A stretch of DNA of 21,817 bases from Deltaproteobacteria bacterium (lineage in GTDB: Bacteria > Desulfobacterota_E > Deferrimicrobia > Deferrimicrobiales > Deferrimicrobiaceae): the NCBI GenBank assembly GCA_023488945.1, contig JAMDBZ010000035.1, positions 1 through 21,817 on the forward strand, given 5' to 3'. Made by a program: the position numbers and the translations under genes. The notes under the pieces are model-generated. The model was not told the origin of the DNA, searched no databases, and was given only the letters and a program-made list of their open reading frames with translations. Shown here one piece after another: positions 7,371 to 16,320 of the stretch; position 1 is the stretch's first letter, and each line of letters starts with the position of its first letter.

Positions 7371-7760
7371 TCACACGCGCCGCCGCTTCGGCGGGCGGCA
7401 CCCGTTGTGCGGGATCGGCGTGACGTCCCGGATGTAGTTGATCCTCAGCCCCGCGGCCTGCAGGGTGCGCAGCGCCGCCTCGCGCCCGGAGCCCGGGCCC
7501 TTGATCTCGACGGAGACCGTGCTCACGCCCATCTCCAGCGCCTTCTTCGCCACCTCCTCGGCGGCGATCGTCGCCGCGAAGGGGGTTCCCTTCCGGGATC
7601 CCTTGAACCCCTTCGAACCGGAGCTGCTCCAGGCGAGCGTGTTGCCGTCGGGATCCGTGATCGTGATCTGCGTGTTGTTGAAGGTCGCCTTGATGTGGGC
7701 GACGCCCACCGGCACGTTCCTCCGGACCTTCCTCTTCCCTTTCCTCTTCGGCGTTGCCAT
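7371..7760 (-). CDS. rpsK: 30S ribosomal protein S11
   Basis: A 129-residue product. I choose ATG at 7758-7760 over the adjacent upstream GTG because GGAGGA would be too close to that GTG. The start [15 protein letters not shown] is basic; the core has [17 protein letters not shown] and [25 protein letters not shown]; the C-terminus has [19 protein letters not shown], which is nearly invariant in S11. It lies in the usual order between rpsM and rpsD. A strong hairpin (7772-7794) abuts its ribosome binding site. Confidence 0.98.
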   Translation of the reverse strand: MATPKRKGKRKVRRNVPVGVAHIKATFNNTQITITDPDGNTLAWSSSGSKGFKGSRKGTPFAATIAAEEVAKKALEMGVSTVSVEIKGPGSGREAALRTLQAAGLRINYIRDVTPIPHNGCRPPKRRRV

Positions 7761-7771
7761 CACTCCTCCGT

Positions 7772-7794
7772 GCTCCCGCGCGCCGCGCGGGAGC
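7772..7794 (-). promoter_or_regulatory. Perfect 10-bp hairpin next to the rpsK ribosome binding site
   Basis: GCTCCCGCGC (7772-7781) and its exact reverse complement (7785-7794) flank a 3-base loop (or 5 bases with the last pair open). In the minus-strand RNA the stem ends two bases before GGAGGA of rpsK. No U-tract follows, so it is not an intrinsic terminator. Possible roles are control of rpsK initiation, prevention of read-through from rpsM, or RNA processing. Confidence 0.6.
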
Positions 7795-7805
7795 TCATTC
7801 CGGCG

Positions 7806-8189
7806 TTATTTCTTCGGCGCTTCCTTCTTCCTTGCGACGGCGCCCTTGCGGGGGCCCTTCCGCGTCCGGGCGTTCGTGTGGGTCCTCTGCCCCCGGACCG
7901 GGAGCCCCTTCCGGTGGCGCAGCCCCCGGTACGACCCGAGATCCATGAGGCGCTTGATGTTCATCGCCGTTTCCTTGCGGAGGTCTCCCTCCACGCGGTA
8001 ATGGGCGTCGATGACGTCCCGGATCCGGGCGACCTGGTCCTCGGTCAGCGTGTGCGTCCGCGCGTCCGGCGAGACGTTCGCCTCCGCAAGGATCCTCGCC
8101 GCGGACGTCGAGCCGATCCCGTAGATGTAGGTCAACGCCGTCCCGATCTTCTTGTTCTTCGGAATGTCGACTCCGGCTATGCGTGCCAA
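7806..8189 (-). CDS. rpsM: 30S ribosomal protein S13
   Basis: A 127-residue product. The canonical N-terminus [15 protein letters not shown] begins at TTG 8187-8189, behind GGGAGGAG with a 6-base spacer. The helix-two-turn-helix region includes [14 protein letters not shown]. The C-terminal tail [22 protein letters not shown], which reaches the tRNA sites of the 30S head, is intact. First small-subunit gene of the alpha segment, 40 bases after rpmJ. Confidence 0.98.
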   Translation of the reverse strand: MARIAGVDIPKNKKIGTALTYIYGIGSTSAARILAEANVSPDARTHTLTEDQVARIRDVIDAHYRVEGDLRKETAMNIKRLMDLGSYRGLRHRKGLPVRGQRTHTNARTRKGPRKGAVARKKEAPKK

Positions 8190-8195
8190 ACGGTT

Positions 8196-8203
8196 CTCCT
8201 CCC
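8196..8203 (-). promoter_or_regulatory. Ribosome binding site fixing the rpsM TTG start
   Basis: GGGAGGAG with a 6-base spacer (AACCGT) to the TTG at 8187-8189. Confidence 0.85.
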
Positions 8204-8229
8204 TGACGCGCGCGGGCCCCTCGACCGGC

Positions 8230-8343
8230 CTATCCCTGGCGCTGCTTGTGTTTCGGGTTCTCGCAGATGACCCGGACCACGCCCTTCCTCCGGACCACCT
8301 TGCACTTGACGCAGAGCTTGCGGACCGACGGCCTGACCTTCAT
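8230..8343 (-). CDS. rpmJ: 50S ribosomal protein L36 (zinc-type)
   Basis: A 37-residue product read directly from the sequence: ATG at 8341-8343, TAG at 8230-8232. The start [20 protein letters not shown] and the tail KHKQRQG are typical. C11, C14, C27 and H32 form the zinc ribbon of the C+ form. It has the usual length and the usual place between infA (12-base gap) and rpsM. The C+ form implies that zinc-dependent paralogue switching may occur elsewhere in the genome. Confidence 0.97.
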   Translation of the reverse strand: MKVRPSVRKLCVKCKVVRRKGVVRVICENPKHKQRQG

Positions 8344-8355
8344 CGCGCGCCTCTC

Positions 8356-8574
8356 TCACTTCGTTCGGTAAATGATCCGCCCGCGCGTCAGGTCGTACGG
8401 CGTCATCTGCACCGTGACCCGGTCGCCGGGCAGGATCTTGATGTAGTGCATCCTCATCTTGCCCGAGATGTGGGCGAGGATCGTCATCTTGTTGTCCAGC
8501 TGCACCCGGAACATCGCGTTCGGGAGCGGCTCGATGACCGTCCCCTCGACCTCTACGCCCTCTTCCTTCGCCAT
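8356..8574 (-). CDS. infA: Translation initiation factor IF-1
   Basis: A 72-residue product, the family standard, starting at ATG 8572-8574. It is a single S1-like OB fold: [22 protein letters not shown], then [22 protein letters not shown], then the terminal LTRGRIIYR block. IF-1 occupies the 30S A site during initiation and works with IF-2 and IF-3. It is 32 bases after map and precedes rpmJ, the common arrangement when infA lies inside the spc/alpha junction. Confidence 0.98.
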   Translation of the reverse strand: MAKEEGVEVEGTVIEPLPNAMFRVQLDNKMTILAHISGKMRMHYIKILPGDRVTVQMTPYDLTRGRIIYRTK

Positions 8575-8606
8575 GCCTCCCTCTGCTCCGACCTTCCCCC
8601 CTCGCC

Positions 8607-9356
8607 TCACGGGAGAGTCAGTATCCTGCATCCGTCCCGGGAAATCGTCACCATGTGCTCGAAATGGGCCGATCTCCGGCGGTCCCGGGTGACGACCGTC
8701 CACCCGTCGGCAAGGACCTCCACCGCGTGGCCGCCCTCGTTCACCATCGGCTCGATCGCCAGGACCATTCCTTCGGACAGCTTCGGCCCCGTGCCGCGAT
8801 TGCCGAAGTTCGGCACTTGCGGCTCCTCGTGCATGCTCCGCCCGATCCCGTGCCCCACGAAGTCCCGGACGACGGAGAACCCGGCCTCTTCGACCGTTTC
8901 CTGGATCGCGGCGGAGATGTCTCCCACCCGGTTCCCGGGGACGGTCGCGGCGATCGCCGATTCAAGGGCCCTCTCCGTGACCGCCATGAGTCTGGCGGAT
9001 GAATCGGGGATCGTTCCGACCGCATACGTTTTCGCCGCGTCCCCGTAAAACCCGTCCCGGACCACCCCGAAGTCGAGGCTCAGGATGTCTCCGTCCCGGA
9101 GGGTCCGTTTCCGGGAGGGGATGCCGTGCACGACCTCCTCGTTGATCGAGGTGCACAGGTTCGCGGGGAACCCCATGTACCCCTTGAATGCCCCCCGCAG
9201 CCCCTGGCGGGCGAGGAACGCGGCCGCGAAGTCCTCCAGGTCCTGCGTGGTCATCCCCGGGGCGATCAGCCCCTTCACCTCTTCAAAGAACCGCCCCACG
9301 ACGGCGCCCGAGCGCCGCATCGCCTCGATTTCCTGAGGCGACTTGACGATGATCAT
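8607..9356 (-). CDS. map: Type I methionine aminopeptidase
   Basis: A 249-residue product. ATG at 9354-9356 overlaps the adk stop (ATGA), which sets the start. Metal and catalytic residues are all present: H77 in VVHGIP, D95 in LDFG, D106 in GFYGDAA, H169 in VGHGIG, E202 in IEPM and E233 in HFEHM. There is no N-terminal zinc-finger or linker extension, so it is the short cytosolic type Ia form. It removes the initiator methionine from nascent chains, fitting its place among ribosomal genes. Confidence 0.98.
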   Translation of the reverse strand: MIIVKSPQEIEAMRRSGAVVGRFFEEVKGLIAPGMTTQDLEDFAAAFLARQGLRGAFKGYMGFPANLCTSINEEVVHGIPSRKRTLRDGDILSLDFGVVRDGFYGDAAKTYAVGTIPDSSARLMAVTERALESAIAATVPGNRVGDISAAIQETVEEAGFSVVRDFVGHGIGRSMHEEPQVPNFGNRGTGPKLSEGMVLAIEPMVNEGGHAVEVLADGWTVVTRDRRRSAHFEHMVTISRDGCRILTLP

Positions 9357-10003
9357 GCCTGCCGCAGGATCTTCACGATGCCGGAGTAGATCGCGTCGAT
9401 GTCCCCCGAGGCCGTGACGGTCCGAAGCGTCCCGGCCTTCCCGTAATACGCGATCAACGGCTCGGTGGACTTCTTGTAGTTCGCGAGGCGCGTCCGGATC
9501 GTCTCCTCCTTGTCGTCCTCCCGTTGGATCAGGGCCGTGCCGCACTTGTCGCAGACCCCCTCCGTCTTCGGGGGGTTGAATTTCACGTGGTACATGGCAC
9601 CGCAGCCGGTGCAGGTCCGGCGCCCGCACATCCGCTCCATCAGCGCCTTTCCGTCGACATCGAGGGAGACGACCGTCCCGATCGGCTTGCCGAGCTCCCC
9701 GGCCACCCGGTCGAGCGCTTCCGCCTGGGGGATTGTCCGCGGAAAGCCGTCCAGGATGAACCCCTTGTCGCAGTCCTTCGCGCCGAGCCGTTCCCGGACG
9801 ATCCCGATGACCACGTCGTCGGGGACCAGCCCGCCGGCGTCCATGTGGGTCTTCGCCATCTTCCCCAGCTCCGTCCCGTTCTTCACGGCTTCGCGGAGCA
9901 TGTCCCCCGTCGAAATCTGCGGGATGCCGAAGGCCGACGAAAGCTTCTTGGCCTGCGTTCCCTTGCCGGCGCCCGGCGGGCCCAACATGATGATCCCCAT
10001 CAT
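9353..10003 (-). CDS. adk: Adenylate kinase (long form, zinc-binding lid)
   Basis: A 216-residue product. Two tandem ATG codons (10001-10003 and 9998-10000) are possible starts; AGGAG lies 2 and 5 bases upstream, so the second is equally plausible. The P-loop GPPGAGKGT is at 8-16. STGDMLR and GFILDGFPRT are the AMP-site motifs. The long lid carries C131, C134, C151 and C154, a structural zinc site common in Gram-positives and many deltaproteobacteria but absent from E. coli. It balances ATP, ADP and AMP. It starts 5 bases after the secY stop. Confidence 0.98.
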   Translation of the reverse strand: MMGIIMLGPPGAGKGTQAKKLSSAFGIPQISTGDMLREAVKNGTELGKMAKTHMDAGGLVPDDVVIGIVRERLGAKDCDKGFILDGFPRTIPQAEALDRVAGELGKPIGTVVSLDVDGKALMERMCGRRTCTGCGAMYHVKFNPPKTEGVCDKCGTALIQREDDKEETIRTRLANYKKSTEPLIAYYGKAGTLRTVTASGDIDAIYSGIVKILRQA

Positions 10004-10008
10004 GGCTC

Positions 10009-11319
10009 CTACGCCCTCCTCCCTTTGATCTGTCCCTTCTTGAGGAACCCCTCGTAGTGGCGCGTGATCAGGTGCGTCTCGATTTGCTGGAGCGTGTCCA
10101 TGGCGACGCCCACGACGATCAGCAGGCCCGTCCCCCCGAAGTAGAAGGGCACGTTGAACCTGGCGATGAGGATGCTCGGCAGGACGCAGACCGCCGCCAC
10201 GTAAAGGGCCCCTCCGAGGGTGATCCGCGTGAGGATCCGGTCGATGTACTCGGCGGTCTTCTTCCCCGGCCGGATCCCCGGGACGAAACCGCCGTACTTC
10301 CGCATGTTGTCGGCCACGTCGACCGGGTTGAAGCTCACGGCCGTGTAGAAATAGCAGAAGAAGATGATGAACGCGACGTAGAGCGTCTCGTAGGCGACGC
10401 TCCCCGGTGTCAGGGCCGATGAGATCGACTGGGTGATCGGGTGCTTGATGAAGTTGGCCACCGTCGCCGGGAAGAGCAGGATCGAGGACGCGAAGATCGG
10501 CGGGATGACGCCCGCCGTGTTGACCTTGAGCGGCAGGTGGGTGCTCTGGCCGCCGTAGACCCGCCGTCCCACGATCCGCCGGGCGTACTGGACCGGGATC
10601 CGCCGCTGCGCCCGCTCGAAGTAGATGATCACCCCCACCACGACGACCATGAGGGCCAGAAGAAGCAGGGCCGTGAAGATCCCCATCTCCCCCGTCCGGA
10701 CGAGCTGGACGGTCCGGACCATGCCGCTCGGAAAGCGGGCCACGATCCCGGCGAAGATGATGAGCGAGATCCCGTTCCCGATCCCCCGCTCCGTGATCTG
10801 CTCGCCGAGCCACATGAGGAAGGCCGTTCCCGAGGTCAGCGTGATGATCGTCATGAGCCGGAAGCTCCAGCCCGGGTTGTAGACGATCGACGCCCCCTGG
10901 CCGGCGCCGACGCCCTCAAGGCCCACGGCGATCCCGAACCCCTGGATGATCGAGAGGACGATCGTGCCGTACCGGGTGTACTGGGTGATCTTCCGGCGGC
11001 CGAGCTCGCCCTCCTTCGACAGCTTCTCGAGCCGGGGGATGACGACGGTCAGCAGCTGCAGGATGATGGACGAGCTGATGTACGGCATGATCCCGAGGGT
11101 GAAGATCGAGAAGCGGCTGAGCGCCCCCCCGGAGAACATGTCGATGAGCCCGAACAGCGTCCCGGACTGGCTCTGGAACAGGTTGTTCAGCGCGGCGTTG
11201 TCGATCCCCGGGGTCGGGATGTAGATGCCGACCCGGTAGACGATCAGGAGAAGGGCCGTGACCAACAGCCGCTTCTTGAGCTCGGGGATGCGGGTGATGT
11301 TCTGGAGGCCGCTCAGCAA
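10009..11319 (-). CDS. secY: Preprotein translocase subunit SecY
   Basis: A 436-residue product of normal length. It starts at TTG 11317-11319, inside the last codons of rplO (7-base overlap), behind GGAGGT with a 9-base spacer. The start [18 protein letters not shown] is typical of SecY. Ten hydrophobic segments are expected; signatures include [15 protein letters not shown] in TM2, the cytoplasmic [16 protein letters not shown] loop and the [20 protein letters not shown] segment. It is the central channel of the Sec translocon. Its place after rplO and before adk is standard for the spc operon. Confidence 0.98.
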   Translation of the reverse strand: MLSGLQNITRIPELKKRLLVTALLLIVYRVGIYIPTPGIDNAALNNLFQSQSGTLFGLIDMFSGGALSRFSIFTLGIMPYISSSIILQLLTVVIPRLEKLSKEGELGRRKITQYTRYGTIVLSIIQGFGIAVGLEGVGAGQGASIVYNPGWSFRLMTIITLTSGTAFLMWLGEQITERGIGNGISLIIFAGIVARFPSGMVRTVQLVRTGEMGIFTALLLLALMVVVVGVIIYFERAQRRIPVQYARRIVGRRVYGGQSTHLPLKVNTAGVIPPIFASSILLFPATVANFIKHPITQSISSALTPGSVAYETLYVAFIIFFCYFYTAVSFNPVDVADNMRKYGGFVPGIRPGKKTAEYIDRILTRITLGGALYVAAVCVLPSILIARFNVPFYFGGTGLLIVVGVAMDTLQQIETHLITRHYEGFLKKGQIKGRRA

Positions 11320-11762
11320 GTTTCACGGACCTCCAGCGTCCCGCCCGCGGCGGCGATCTTTTCCGCCGCAGCGCGGCTGGCCCGGTCGACCTTGACCGTC
11401 AGAGGCCGGTTCACCTTGCCGTTCGCCAGGAGCTTCACGCCGTCCCGCACGTTCTTGACCAGTCCGGCCTCCACCAGAGCTTCCCGATCGACGACCGACC
11501 CGGGCTGGAACCGGTTCAGATCCTTGATGTTGACGACCGCGAGCTCCTTCCGGAAGGGGTTGACGAACCCGCGTTTCGGGAGGCGTCTCTGGAGGGGCAT
11601 CTGGCCCCCTTCGTACCCGCGCGGCGTGCCCCCGCCGCTTCGGGCCCGCAGTCCCTTGTGCCCGCGTCCGGACGTCTTCCCGAGACCCGAGCCCGTGCCG
11701 CGTCCCACGCGCTTCTTGGCGCTCTTGGCCCCGCTCGCGGGCCGAAGGTCAGTGAGCTTCAT
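11313..11762 (-). CDS. rplO: 50S ribosomal protein L15
   Basis: A 149-residue product. ATG at 11760-11762 overlaps the rpmD stop. The Gly/Arg-rich N-terminal half has [20 protein letters not shown], which threads into 23S rRNA, and [15 protein letters not shown]. The C-terminal globular part has [15 protein letters not shown]. The last codons contain the secY ribosome binding site and start, so secY translation probably depends on rplO translation. Confidence 0.98.
   Translation of the reverse strand: MKLTDLRPASGAKSAKKRVGRGTGSGLGKTSGRGHKGLRARSGGGTPRGYEGGQMPLQRRLPKRGFVNPFRKELAVVNIKDLNRFQPGSVVDREALVEAGLVKNVRDGVKLLANGKVNRPLTVKVDRASRAAAEKIAAAGGTLEVRETC
11329..11334 (-). promoter_or_regulatory. 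Ribosome binding site for the secY TTG start
   Basis: GGAGGT inside the rplO reading frame, 9 bases before the TTG at 11317-11319. Confidence 0.75.
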
Positions 11763-11953
11763 TTTGCCTCTCCCGCCTCCTCCACCCGGAGGAGGACCTT
11801 GGCCTTTTCCACCATCCCGCGGATCTGCGGCGTGTCCTCGCGCTCGACGGTCCGGTGGAGCCTCGTGAGCCCCAGTCCCCGGACCACGCGCCGGAGGGAT
11901 TCGCGCCGGCCGCTCAAACCCTTGACGAGCGTGATGCGAAGGCGGCCGCTCAT
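11759..11953 (-). CDS. rpmD: 50S ribosomal protein L30
   Basis: A 64-residue product with ATGA overlaps at both ends (11950-11953 with rpsE, 11759-11762 with rplO). The fold starts [25 protein letters not shown] and continues with the typical [21 protein letters not shown] ending. L30 is absent from some phyla, so its presence here is mildly informative. Its position between rpsE and rplO is canonical. Confidence 0.96.
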   Translation of the reverse strand: MSGRLRITLVKGLSGRRESLRRVVRGLGLTRLHRTVEREDTPQIRGMVEKAKVLLRVEEAGEAK

Positions 11954-12450
11954 GCCGTCGCCTCCTCCTCTTTCTGCCCCCGCATCTCCGTGATCTCCTG
12001 CGGGGTCCGCAGCTGGGCGAGCGCGCCGATCGCCGCCTTGACGAGATTGTGCGGGTTGTTGCTGCCGAGGGACTTCGTGAGGATGTTCGTGATCCCCGCC
12101 GACTCGACGACCGCGCGCACGCCGCCGCCGGCGATGACCCCGGTTCCGGGCGAGGCCGGGCGGCAGACGACCTTGCTCGCGCCGAACTCGCCCACCACTC
12201 CGTAGGGGATCGTCCCGTTCACCATGGGCACCTCGATGAGGGCGCGCTTGGCGTTCTGGACGGCCTTCCGGATCGCGTCGGGAACCTCGTTCGCCTTGCC
12301 GAGACCCGTCCCGACGCGGCCCTGGCCGTCGCCGACCACGACCACCGCGCTGAACGAGAACCGTCGGCCGCCCTTGACCACCTTGGCCACGCGGCTGATG
12401 TGAACGACCCGGTCCTTCAGTTCCAGCCCTTCAGGATTGATCCTCTTCAA
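11950..12450 (-). CDS. rpsE: 30S ribosomal protein S5
   Basis: A 166-residue product. I choose TTG at 12448-12450 ([16 protein letters not shown]) because AGGAGG lies 5 bases upstream and earlier in-frame starts would run into rplR. The double-stranded RNA-binding region includes [21 protein letters not shown] and the [24 protein letters not shown] loop linked to decoding accuracy and spectinomycin. The C-terminal half has [25 protein letters not shown]. It is 35 bases after rplR. Confidence 0.97.
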   Translation of the reverse strand: MKRINPEGLELKDRVVHISRVAKVVKGGRRFSFSAVVVVGDGQGRVGTGLGKANEVPDAIRKAVQNAKRALIEVPMVNGTIPYGVVGEFGASKVVCRPASPGTGVIAGGGVRAVVESAGITNILTKSLGSNNPHNLVKAAIGALAQLRTPQEITEMRGQKEEEATA

Positions 12451-12455
12451 CCCGC

Positions 12456-12461
12456 CCTCCT
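12456..12461 (-). promoter_or_regulatory. Ribosome binding site fixing the rpsE TTG start
   Basis: A perfect AGGAGG with a 5-base spacer (GCGGG) to the TTG at 12448-12450. It lies in the rplR-rpsE gap. Confidence 0.85.
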
Positions 12462-12485
12462 GTCGCGGCGATCCCGCCGTAATCG

Positions 12486-12854
12486 TCAGAATTCGAGTCC
12501 CGACTCCCGGGCGCCTTCCGCCAGGGCCTTGATCCGCCCGTGGTAGAGGAACCCGTTCCGGTCGAAGACCACCCGCCGGATGTTCCGCTCGATGGCCTTC
12601 TTCCCGAGCAACTCGCCCACCTTCCTGGCCGCGACACACTTCTCCGCCTCCCGGAGCTCGACGCGAATCTCCGGGGAGAGGGTCGACGCCGACAGGATCG
12701 TGGACCCCGTGGAATCGACGACCAGCTGCGCGTAGATGTGCTTGGCGCTCCGGAATACGGACAGGCGGGGGCGCTGTTCCGTCCCGAAGAGTTTCTTCCG
12801 GATTCTCCGCTTCCGTTTCTGCCGCCCGATCTCGCGAATATTCTTCTGGCCCAT
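12486..12854 (-). CDS. rplR: 50S ribosomal protein L18
   Basis: A 122-residue product starting at ATG 12852-12854. The basic N-terminal tail ([21 protein letters not shown]) is followed by the 5S rRNA-binding fold with [16 protein letters not shown] and, near the end, [28 protein letters not shown]. Length and sequence are ordinary. L18 joins L5 in binding 5S rRNA. It lies 43 bases after rplF. Confidence 0.98.
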   Translation of the reverse strand: MGQKNIREIGRQKRKRRIRKKLFGTEQRPRLSVFRSAKHIYAQLVVDSTGSTILSASTLSPEIRVELREAEKCVAARKVGELLGKKAIERNIRRVVFDRNGFLYHGRIKALAEGARESGLEF

Positions 12855-12897
12855 GGCTCCACCGACTCCGTCTGGTTGTTCCGTGTTCGCCCGCGCG

Positions 12898-13431
12898 CTA
12901 CTTCCCCGCGGCTTTTCCCACCTTCTTCAGGAGGCGCTCGCCCCGGTACCGGATCCCCTTCAGCTTGTAGACGTCCGGCTTCCGCAGGGCCCGGATCCTG
13001 GCCGCCGTCCGGCCGACGAGCTCCTTGTCCATCCCGCTCACCTTGATCACCGTGGCTGCCTCCACGTCCGCCGTGATCCCCTTCGGAAGCGGGAACACGA
13101 CGGGATGCGAGTATCCGAGCGCCAGATGGAGGGTTCCCGGCTTCGCCTCGGCCTTGTACCCGACCCCGACGATCTCCAGGGTTTCCGTGAACCCTTCCGT
13201 CACTCCCCTGACCATGTTGGCCAAAAGGGTCCGGTAGAGCCCGTGGAGATTTCCGCCGTCCCCGCCTTCGAGCGTCACGAGGGCCTTGTCCCCGGCGACC
13301 TCGACCCGGATCTTCTCGTGGAGAGGGCGCGTCAGCGACCCCTTCCTGCCCGTCACGGTGACCCCCTCCGGCCCGACCGAGACCTTCACGCCCGCGGGGA
13401 TGGGCACCGGCATCTTTCCGATCCTGGACAT
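12898..13431 (-). CDS. rplF: 50S ribosomal protein L6
   Basis: A 177-residue product. The ATG at 13429-13431 gives the standard start [17 protein letters not shown], so the longer open frame upstream is ignored. Two repeats of the L6 fold are seen; the second has the conserved [14 protein letters not shown] segment and the ending [26 protein letters not shown]6 sits near the factor-binding site of the 50S. It follows rpsH by 35 bases. Confidence 0.98.
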   Translation of the reverse strand: MSRIGKMPVPIPAGVKVSVGPEGVTVTGRKGSLTRPLHEKIRVEVAGDKALVTLEGGDGGNLHGLYRTLLANMVRGVTEGFTETLEIVGVGYKAEAKPGTLHLALGYSHPVVFPLPKGITADVEAATVIKVSGMDKELVGRTAARIRALRKPDVYKLKGIRYRGERLLKKVGKAAGK

Positions 13432-13466
13432 TGACGACACCTCCGAACGGGAACCGCCTGCCGCGT

Positions 13467-13865
13467 CTACCACACCTCGCAGAGCAGCTCCCCGCCGATC
13501 GCGAGTTTTTTGGCCTTCTCCCCGGTCATCACCCCCCGGGACGTCGAGATGATGGCGACCCCGAAGCCGTTCTTGACGGTCGGGACATCGTCCTTGCCCA
13601 CGTAAACACGCCGGCTCGGGCGGCTCACCCGGCGGATCCCTTTGATGGCGTACCCGGCCTCCGGGTGGCTCTTGAGGATGATCCGGAGCGTCGGCTGCTT
13701 CGGGTCGTGCAGGACGCGGTAATTCTTGATGAACCCCTCCTCCTTGAGGATCTGGGCGATGTTCGCCAGGATCCGGGTGGACGGCAGCGCGACATGGTCG
13801 AACCGGGCGACCTGGGCGTTCCGGATGCGCGTCAGCATGTTCGAGATATGGTCGTTGATCGCCAT
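13467..13865 (-). CDS. rpsH: 30S ribosomal protein S8
   Basis: A 132-residue product starting at ATG 13863-13865, 9 bases after rpsN. The start contains DHISNMLTRIRNAQVARFDHVALPSTRI; the C-terminal 16S-binding signature is GFGVAIISTSRGVMTGEKAKKLAIGGELLCEVW. In E. coli S8 represses the spc operon by binding the rplE region of its mRNA. I could not confirm an S8-type target in this window. Confidence 0.98.
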   Translation of the reverse strand: MAINDHISNMLTRIRNAQVARFDHVALPSTRILANIAQILKEEGFIKNYRVLHDPKQPTLRIILKSHPEAGYAIKGIRRVSRPSRRVYVGKDDVPTVKNGFGVAIISTSRGVMTGEKAKKLAIGGELLCEVW

Positions 13866-13874
13866 CGTCGCCTC

Positions 13875-14060
13875 CTACCAGCTCGCCTTGATGACGCCGG
13901 GCAGATCGCCCTTGAGCGCCAGTTCCCGGAGGCAGATCCGGCAGAGCCGGAACTTCCGGTAAAAAGCGCGGGGGCGGCCGCAGCGCGGGCACCGGTTGTA
14001 CTTCCGGACCTTGAACTTGGGGGTCCGTTTCGCCTTGGCGATGATCGATTTCTTGGCCAA
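13875..14060 (-). CDS. rpsN: 30S ribosomal protein S14, type Z (zinc form)
   Basis: A 61-residue product, the usual length of type Z S14. It begins at TTG 14058-14060 (family start [19 protein letters not shown]), with GGAGGAG and a 6-base spacer. A GTG seven codons earlier is in frame, but it would place the ribosome binding site inside the gene, so I reject it. C24, C27, C40 and C43 form the zinc site (CPRC and CRIC). It lies between rplE and rpsH in standard order. Confidence 0.97.
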   Translation of the reverse strand: MAKKSIIAKAKRTPKFKVRKYNRCPRCGRPRAFYRKFRLCRICLRELALKGDLPGVIKASW

Positions 14061-14066
14061 CTCGGT

Positions 14067-14073
14067 CTCCTCC
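14067..14073 (-). promoter_or_regulatory. Ribosome binding site fixing the rpsN TTG start
   Basis: GGAGGAG with a 6-base spacer (ACCGAG) to TTG 14058-14060. It argues against the GTG at 14079-14081. Confidence 0.85.
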
Positions 14074-14081
14074 CGATCCAC

Positions 14082-14624
14082 CTATTGGGCGCGGAACGGC
14101 ATCCCGAGGAGCTTGAGCAGTTCCAGCCCCTCCTCATCCGTGCGGGCCGTGGTGCAGATCGTGACGTTCATGCCCTTGATTTTATCTATTTTATCGTAAT
14201 TTATCTCAGAGAATATAATCTGTTCCTTTATGCCAATCGTGTAGTTTCCCCGACCGTCGAACCCTTTCGGCGAGACCCCTTTGAAATCCCTGACACGGGG
14301 GAGCGCCACCGACATCAGCTTGTCGAGGAAGTGGTACATCCGGTCCCGGCGCAACGTCACCTTGATCCCGATCGGATAGCCTTCCCTCAGCTTGAAATTC
14401 GAAATGCTCTTGCGCGCCTTCATCACCACGGGCTTCTGCCCGCTGATCAGCGCGAGTTCCTCCGCCGCCGAGTCCAGGATCTTGATGTTATCGATCGCTT
14501 CGCCCAGTCCCATGTTGATGACCACCTTCCGGACCTTCGGCACCTGCATGGGGTTCATGTACCGAAACTTTTCCATCAGCTTGGGGACAATCTCTTTCTT
14601 GTAGATCTCGTTCAGTCTCGCCAT
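14082..14624 (-). CDS. rplE: 50S ribosomal protein L5
   Basis: A 180-residue product starting at ATG 14622-14624. The start [20 protein letters not shown], the middle [20 protein letters not shown] and the [20 protein letters not shown] segment are typical. L5 binds 5S rRNA and the P-site tRNA elbow. An internal patch (about 14177-14230) encoding the conserved [12 protein letters not shown] segment is strikingly AT-rich, with ATA, AAA, AAT and GAT codons, unlike the rest of the gene; the protein sequence itself looks normal. Confidence 0.98.
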   Translation of the reverse strand: MARLNEIYKKEIVPKLMEKFRYMNPMQVPKVRKVVINMGLGEAIDNIKILDSAAEELALISGQKPVVMKARKSISNFKLREGYPIGIKVTLRRDRMYHFLDKLMSVALPRVRDFKGVSPKGFDGRGNYTIGIKEQIIFSEINYDKIDKIKGMNVTICTTARTDEEGLELLKLLGMPFRAQ

Positions 14625-14654
14625 CCCGTTCTCTCCCGTCCGCCGCGCGGCCCG

Positions 14655-14993
14655 TTACCGTTTCTTCTTCTCGAGAACGGATCCGCACCGCCTGCAGGTC
14701 CGGCTCCGCTCTCCCGACTCGTCCGCCGCCATCGCGACCCGCGTCGGCTTGTTGCACTTGTCGCACATGATGAGGACATTCGAGTAGGCGATGGGCGCCT
14801 CCTTCTCGACGATCCCGCCCTGGGGGTTGGTCTTCCCCGGCTTGGCGTGACGCTTCACCATGTTGATCTTCTCGATGAGCACCCGTCCCTTCTCCCGGTC
14901 CACCTTGAGCACGCGCCCGACCTTCCCCTTCTCCCTGCCCACCATGACCTTCACGATGTCGTTCCTGCGGATGCGCAGCGTCGCCTCGTTCAT
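14655..14993 (-). CDS. rplX: 50S ribosomal protein L24 (with CxxC pairs)
   Basis: A 112-residue product starting at ATG 14991-14993. The KOW motif is at about 11-38 ([20 protein letters not shown]). [26 protein letters not shown] is the conserved middle. C77, C80, C100 and C103 (CDKC and CRRC) form a likely zinc site that many L24 proteins lack. L24 is an assembly initiator of the 50S. It lies in standard order between rplN and rplE. Confidence 0.98.
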   Translation of the reverse strand: MNEATLRIRRNDIVKVMVGREKGKVGRVLKVDREKGRVLIEKINMVKRHAKPGKTNPQGGIVEKEAPIAYSNVLIMCDKCNKPTRVAMAADESGERSRTCRRCGSVLEKKKR

Positions 14994-15012
14994 CGTCCTT
15001 GTCCCTCCCCGC

Positions 15013-15381
15013 CTACAGGACTTCCGGCGCCAGGGAAATGATCTTCATGAACTTCTTGGCCCGGAGCTCCCGGGCGACCGGACCGAAGATGCGGGTCCCG
15101 ATCGGCTCTCCCTGGGGGTTGATGAGGACGGCCGAGTTCTGGTCGAACCGGAGGTAGCTCCCGTCGGGACGGCCGACCTCCTTCGTCGTCCGGACGACGA
15201 CCGCCTTGTAGACGTCCCCCTTCTTGACCTTCGCGTGGGGGATCGCCTCCTTGACGCTCACCACGATGATGTCCCCGACGCCCGCGTAGCGCCGCTTGCT
15301 CCCCCCGAGCACCTTGATGCAGGAGAGGCGTTTGGCTCCGGAGTTGTCGGCCGCATCGAGCATTGTCTGCATCTGGATCAT
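15013..15381 (-). CDS. rplN: 50S ribosomal protein L14
   Basis: A 122-residue product of exact family length, starting at ATG 15379-15381 ([19 protein letters not shown]). The signature [23 protein letters not shown] and the ending [18 protein letters not shown] are intact. L14 lies at the subunit interface and contacts 16S helix 14. It follows rpsQ by 24 bases. Confidence 0.99.
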   Translation of the reverse strand: MIQMQTMLDAADNSGAKRLSCIKVLGGSKRRYAGVGDIIVVSVKEAIPHAKVKKGDVYKAVVVRTTKEVGRPDGSYLRFDQNSAVLINPQGEPIGTRIFGPVARELRAKKFMKIISLAPEVL

Positions 15382-15405
15382 GATCGCTTACGCTCCGTCT
15401 GCGTA

Positions 15406-15687
15406 TTAACGGACGGCGGGCCGCTCGATCAGCCGGAACACGCGCCACCGCTTGTCCTTGCTCAGGGGCCGCGTCTCGATGATCTCCACCCGGTCGCCGA
15501 CACGGCACTCGTTCTTCTCGTCGTGCGCCTTGTACCGGGCCCGGCGCTTCGTGTATTTCTTGTACACGGAGTGCATCACGAGCCGTTCCACCCGCACGAC
15601 GACCGTCTTGTCCATCTTGTCGCTGACGACGGTTCCCACCTTGACCTTCCGGATCCCACGGCTTCCGGTCGCGTTGTCCGAAATCAT
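15406..15687 (-). CDS. rpsQ: 30S ribosomal protein S17
   Basis: A 93-residue product. ATG at 15685-15687 overlaps the rpmC stop (ATGA). OB-fold motifs [22 protein letters not shown] and the basic loop [27 protein letters not shown] are present. The N-terminal ten residues are slightly longer than in E. coli. It is one of only three small-subunit genes here that start with ATG. Confidence 0.98.
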   Translation of the reverse strand: MISDNATGSRGIRKVKVGTVVSDKMDKTVVVRVERLVMHSVYKKYTKRRARYKAHDEKNECRVGDRVEIIETRPLSKDKRWRVFRLIERPAVR

Positions 15688-15890
15688 CTCTGCCTGGCCT
15701 CTCCTTTCGCCTTCTCGGTGAGGAGGGTCAGCACGCGCGCGAGGTCCCTCCGCCTGTTGCGGATCAGCATCCTGTTCTCAAGCGCCGTGGCCGACCGTTT
15801 CATCTTCAGGCGGAAGATCTCGTCCCGGATCTCCGCCTCCCGATGGCGCAGCTCCTCCGCGCCGAGGTCGCGCAGCTCCTTACGTTTCAT
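15684..15890 (-). CDS. rpmC: 50S ribosomal protein L29
   Basis: A 68-residue product starting at ATG 15888-15890, 6 bases after rplP. Two-helix coiled-coil type: [32 protein letters not shown], then [27 protein letters not shown]29 sits at the tunnel exit next to L23 and helps dock trigger factor and SRP. Confidence 0.97.
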   Translation of the reverse strand: MKRKELRDLGAEELRHREAEIRDEIFRLKMKRSATALENRMLIRNRRRDLARVLTLLTEKAKGEARQR

Positions 15891-15896
15891 GGGACC

Positions 15897-16307
15897 TCAC
15901 CCCTCCCTCGAGACGAACCTGGTCTGGATCGGGAGCTTGTGCGTCGCCAGCCGGAACGCTTCGCGCGCCGTCGCCTCGTCGACCCCCTCGATTTCGTAGA
16001 GCACAAGACCCGGCCGGACCACGCAGACCCACTCCTCGGGCGCCCCCTTGCCCTTCCCCATCCGGGTCTCGGCCGGCTTCTTCGTGATCGGCTTGTCGGG
16101 GAAGATCCGGATCCAGATCTTGCCGCCGCGCTTGATGAACCGCGTCATGGCGACCCGGGCGGCCTCGATCTCGCGGGAGGTGATCCACCCGGCGCCGGCG
16201 GCCTTCACGCCGTAGTCGCCGAAATTGAGGGTGTTCCCCGCCGTGGCGACGCCGCGCCGGCGCCCTTTCTGCGACTTGCGGTACTTGACCCGTTTTGGGG
16301 CGAGCAT
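15897..16307 (-). CDS. rplP: 50S ribosomal protein L16
   Basis: A 136-residue product starting at ATG 16305-16307 ([21 protein letters not shown]). [33 protein letters not shown] is the family signature; the arginine-rich loop corresponds to the region hydroxylated in some bacteria. L16 positions the aminoacyl end of A-site tRNA. It follows rpsC by 13 bases. Confidence 0.99.
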   Translation of the reverse strand: MLAPKRVKYRKSQKGRRRGVATAGNTLNFGDYGVKAAGAGWITSREIEAARVAMTRFIKRGGKIWIRIFPDKPITKKPAETRMGKGKGAPEEWVCVVRPGLVLYEIEGVDEATAREAFRLATHKLPIQTRFVSREG

Positions 16308-16320
16308 CGGAGCCGTTCTC

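Noticed and set aside
7772..7794. Intrinsic terminator between rpsM and rpsK
   Set aside because: A strong stem but no U-tract; the next element is the rpsK ribosome binding site.
10004..10813. Long frame upstream of adk
   Set aside because: It is the out-of-frame shadow of secY; adk starts at the tandem ATG codons just after the secY stop.
12451..12639. Longer S5 frame reaching into rplR
   Set aside because: It overlaps rplR heavily and lacks S5 similarity; AGGAGG marks the TTG at 12448-12450.
14061..14081. GTG start giving rpsN seven extra residues
   Set aside because: The ribosome binding site would then lie inside the coding sequence; the 61-residue type Z length fits the TTG start.
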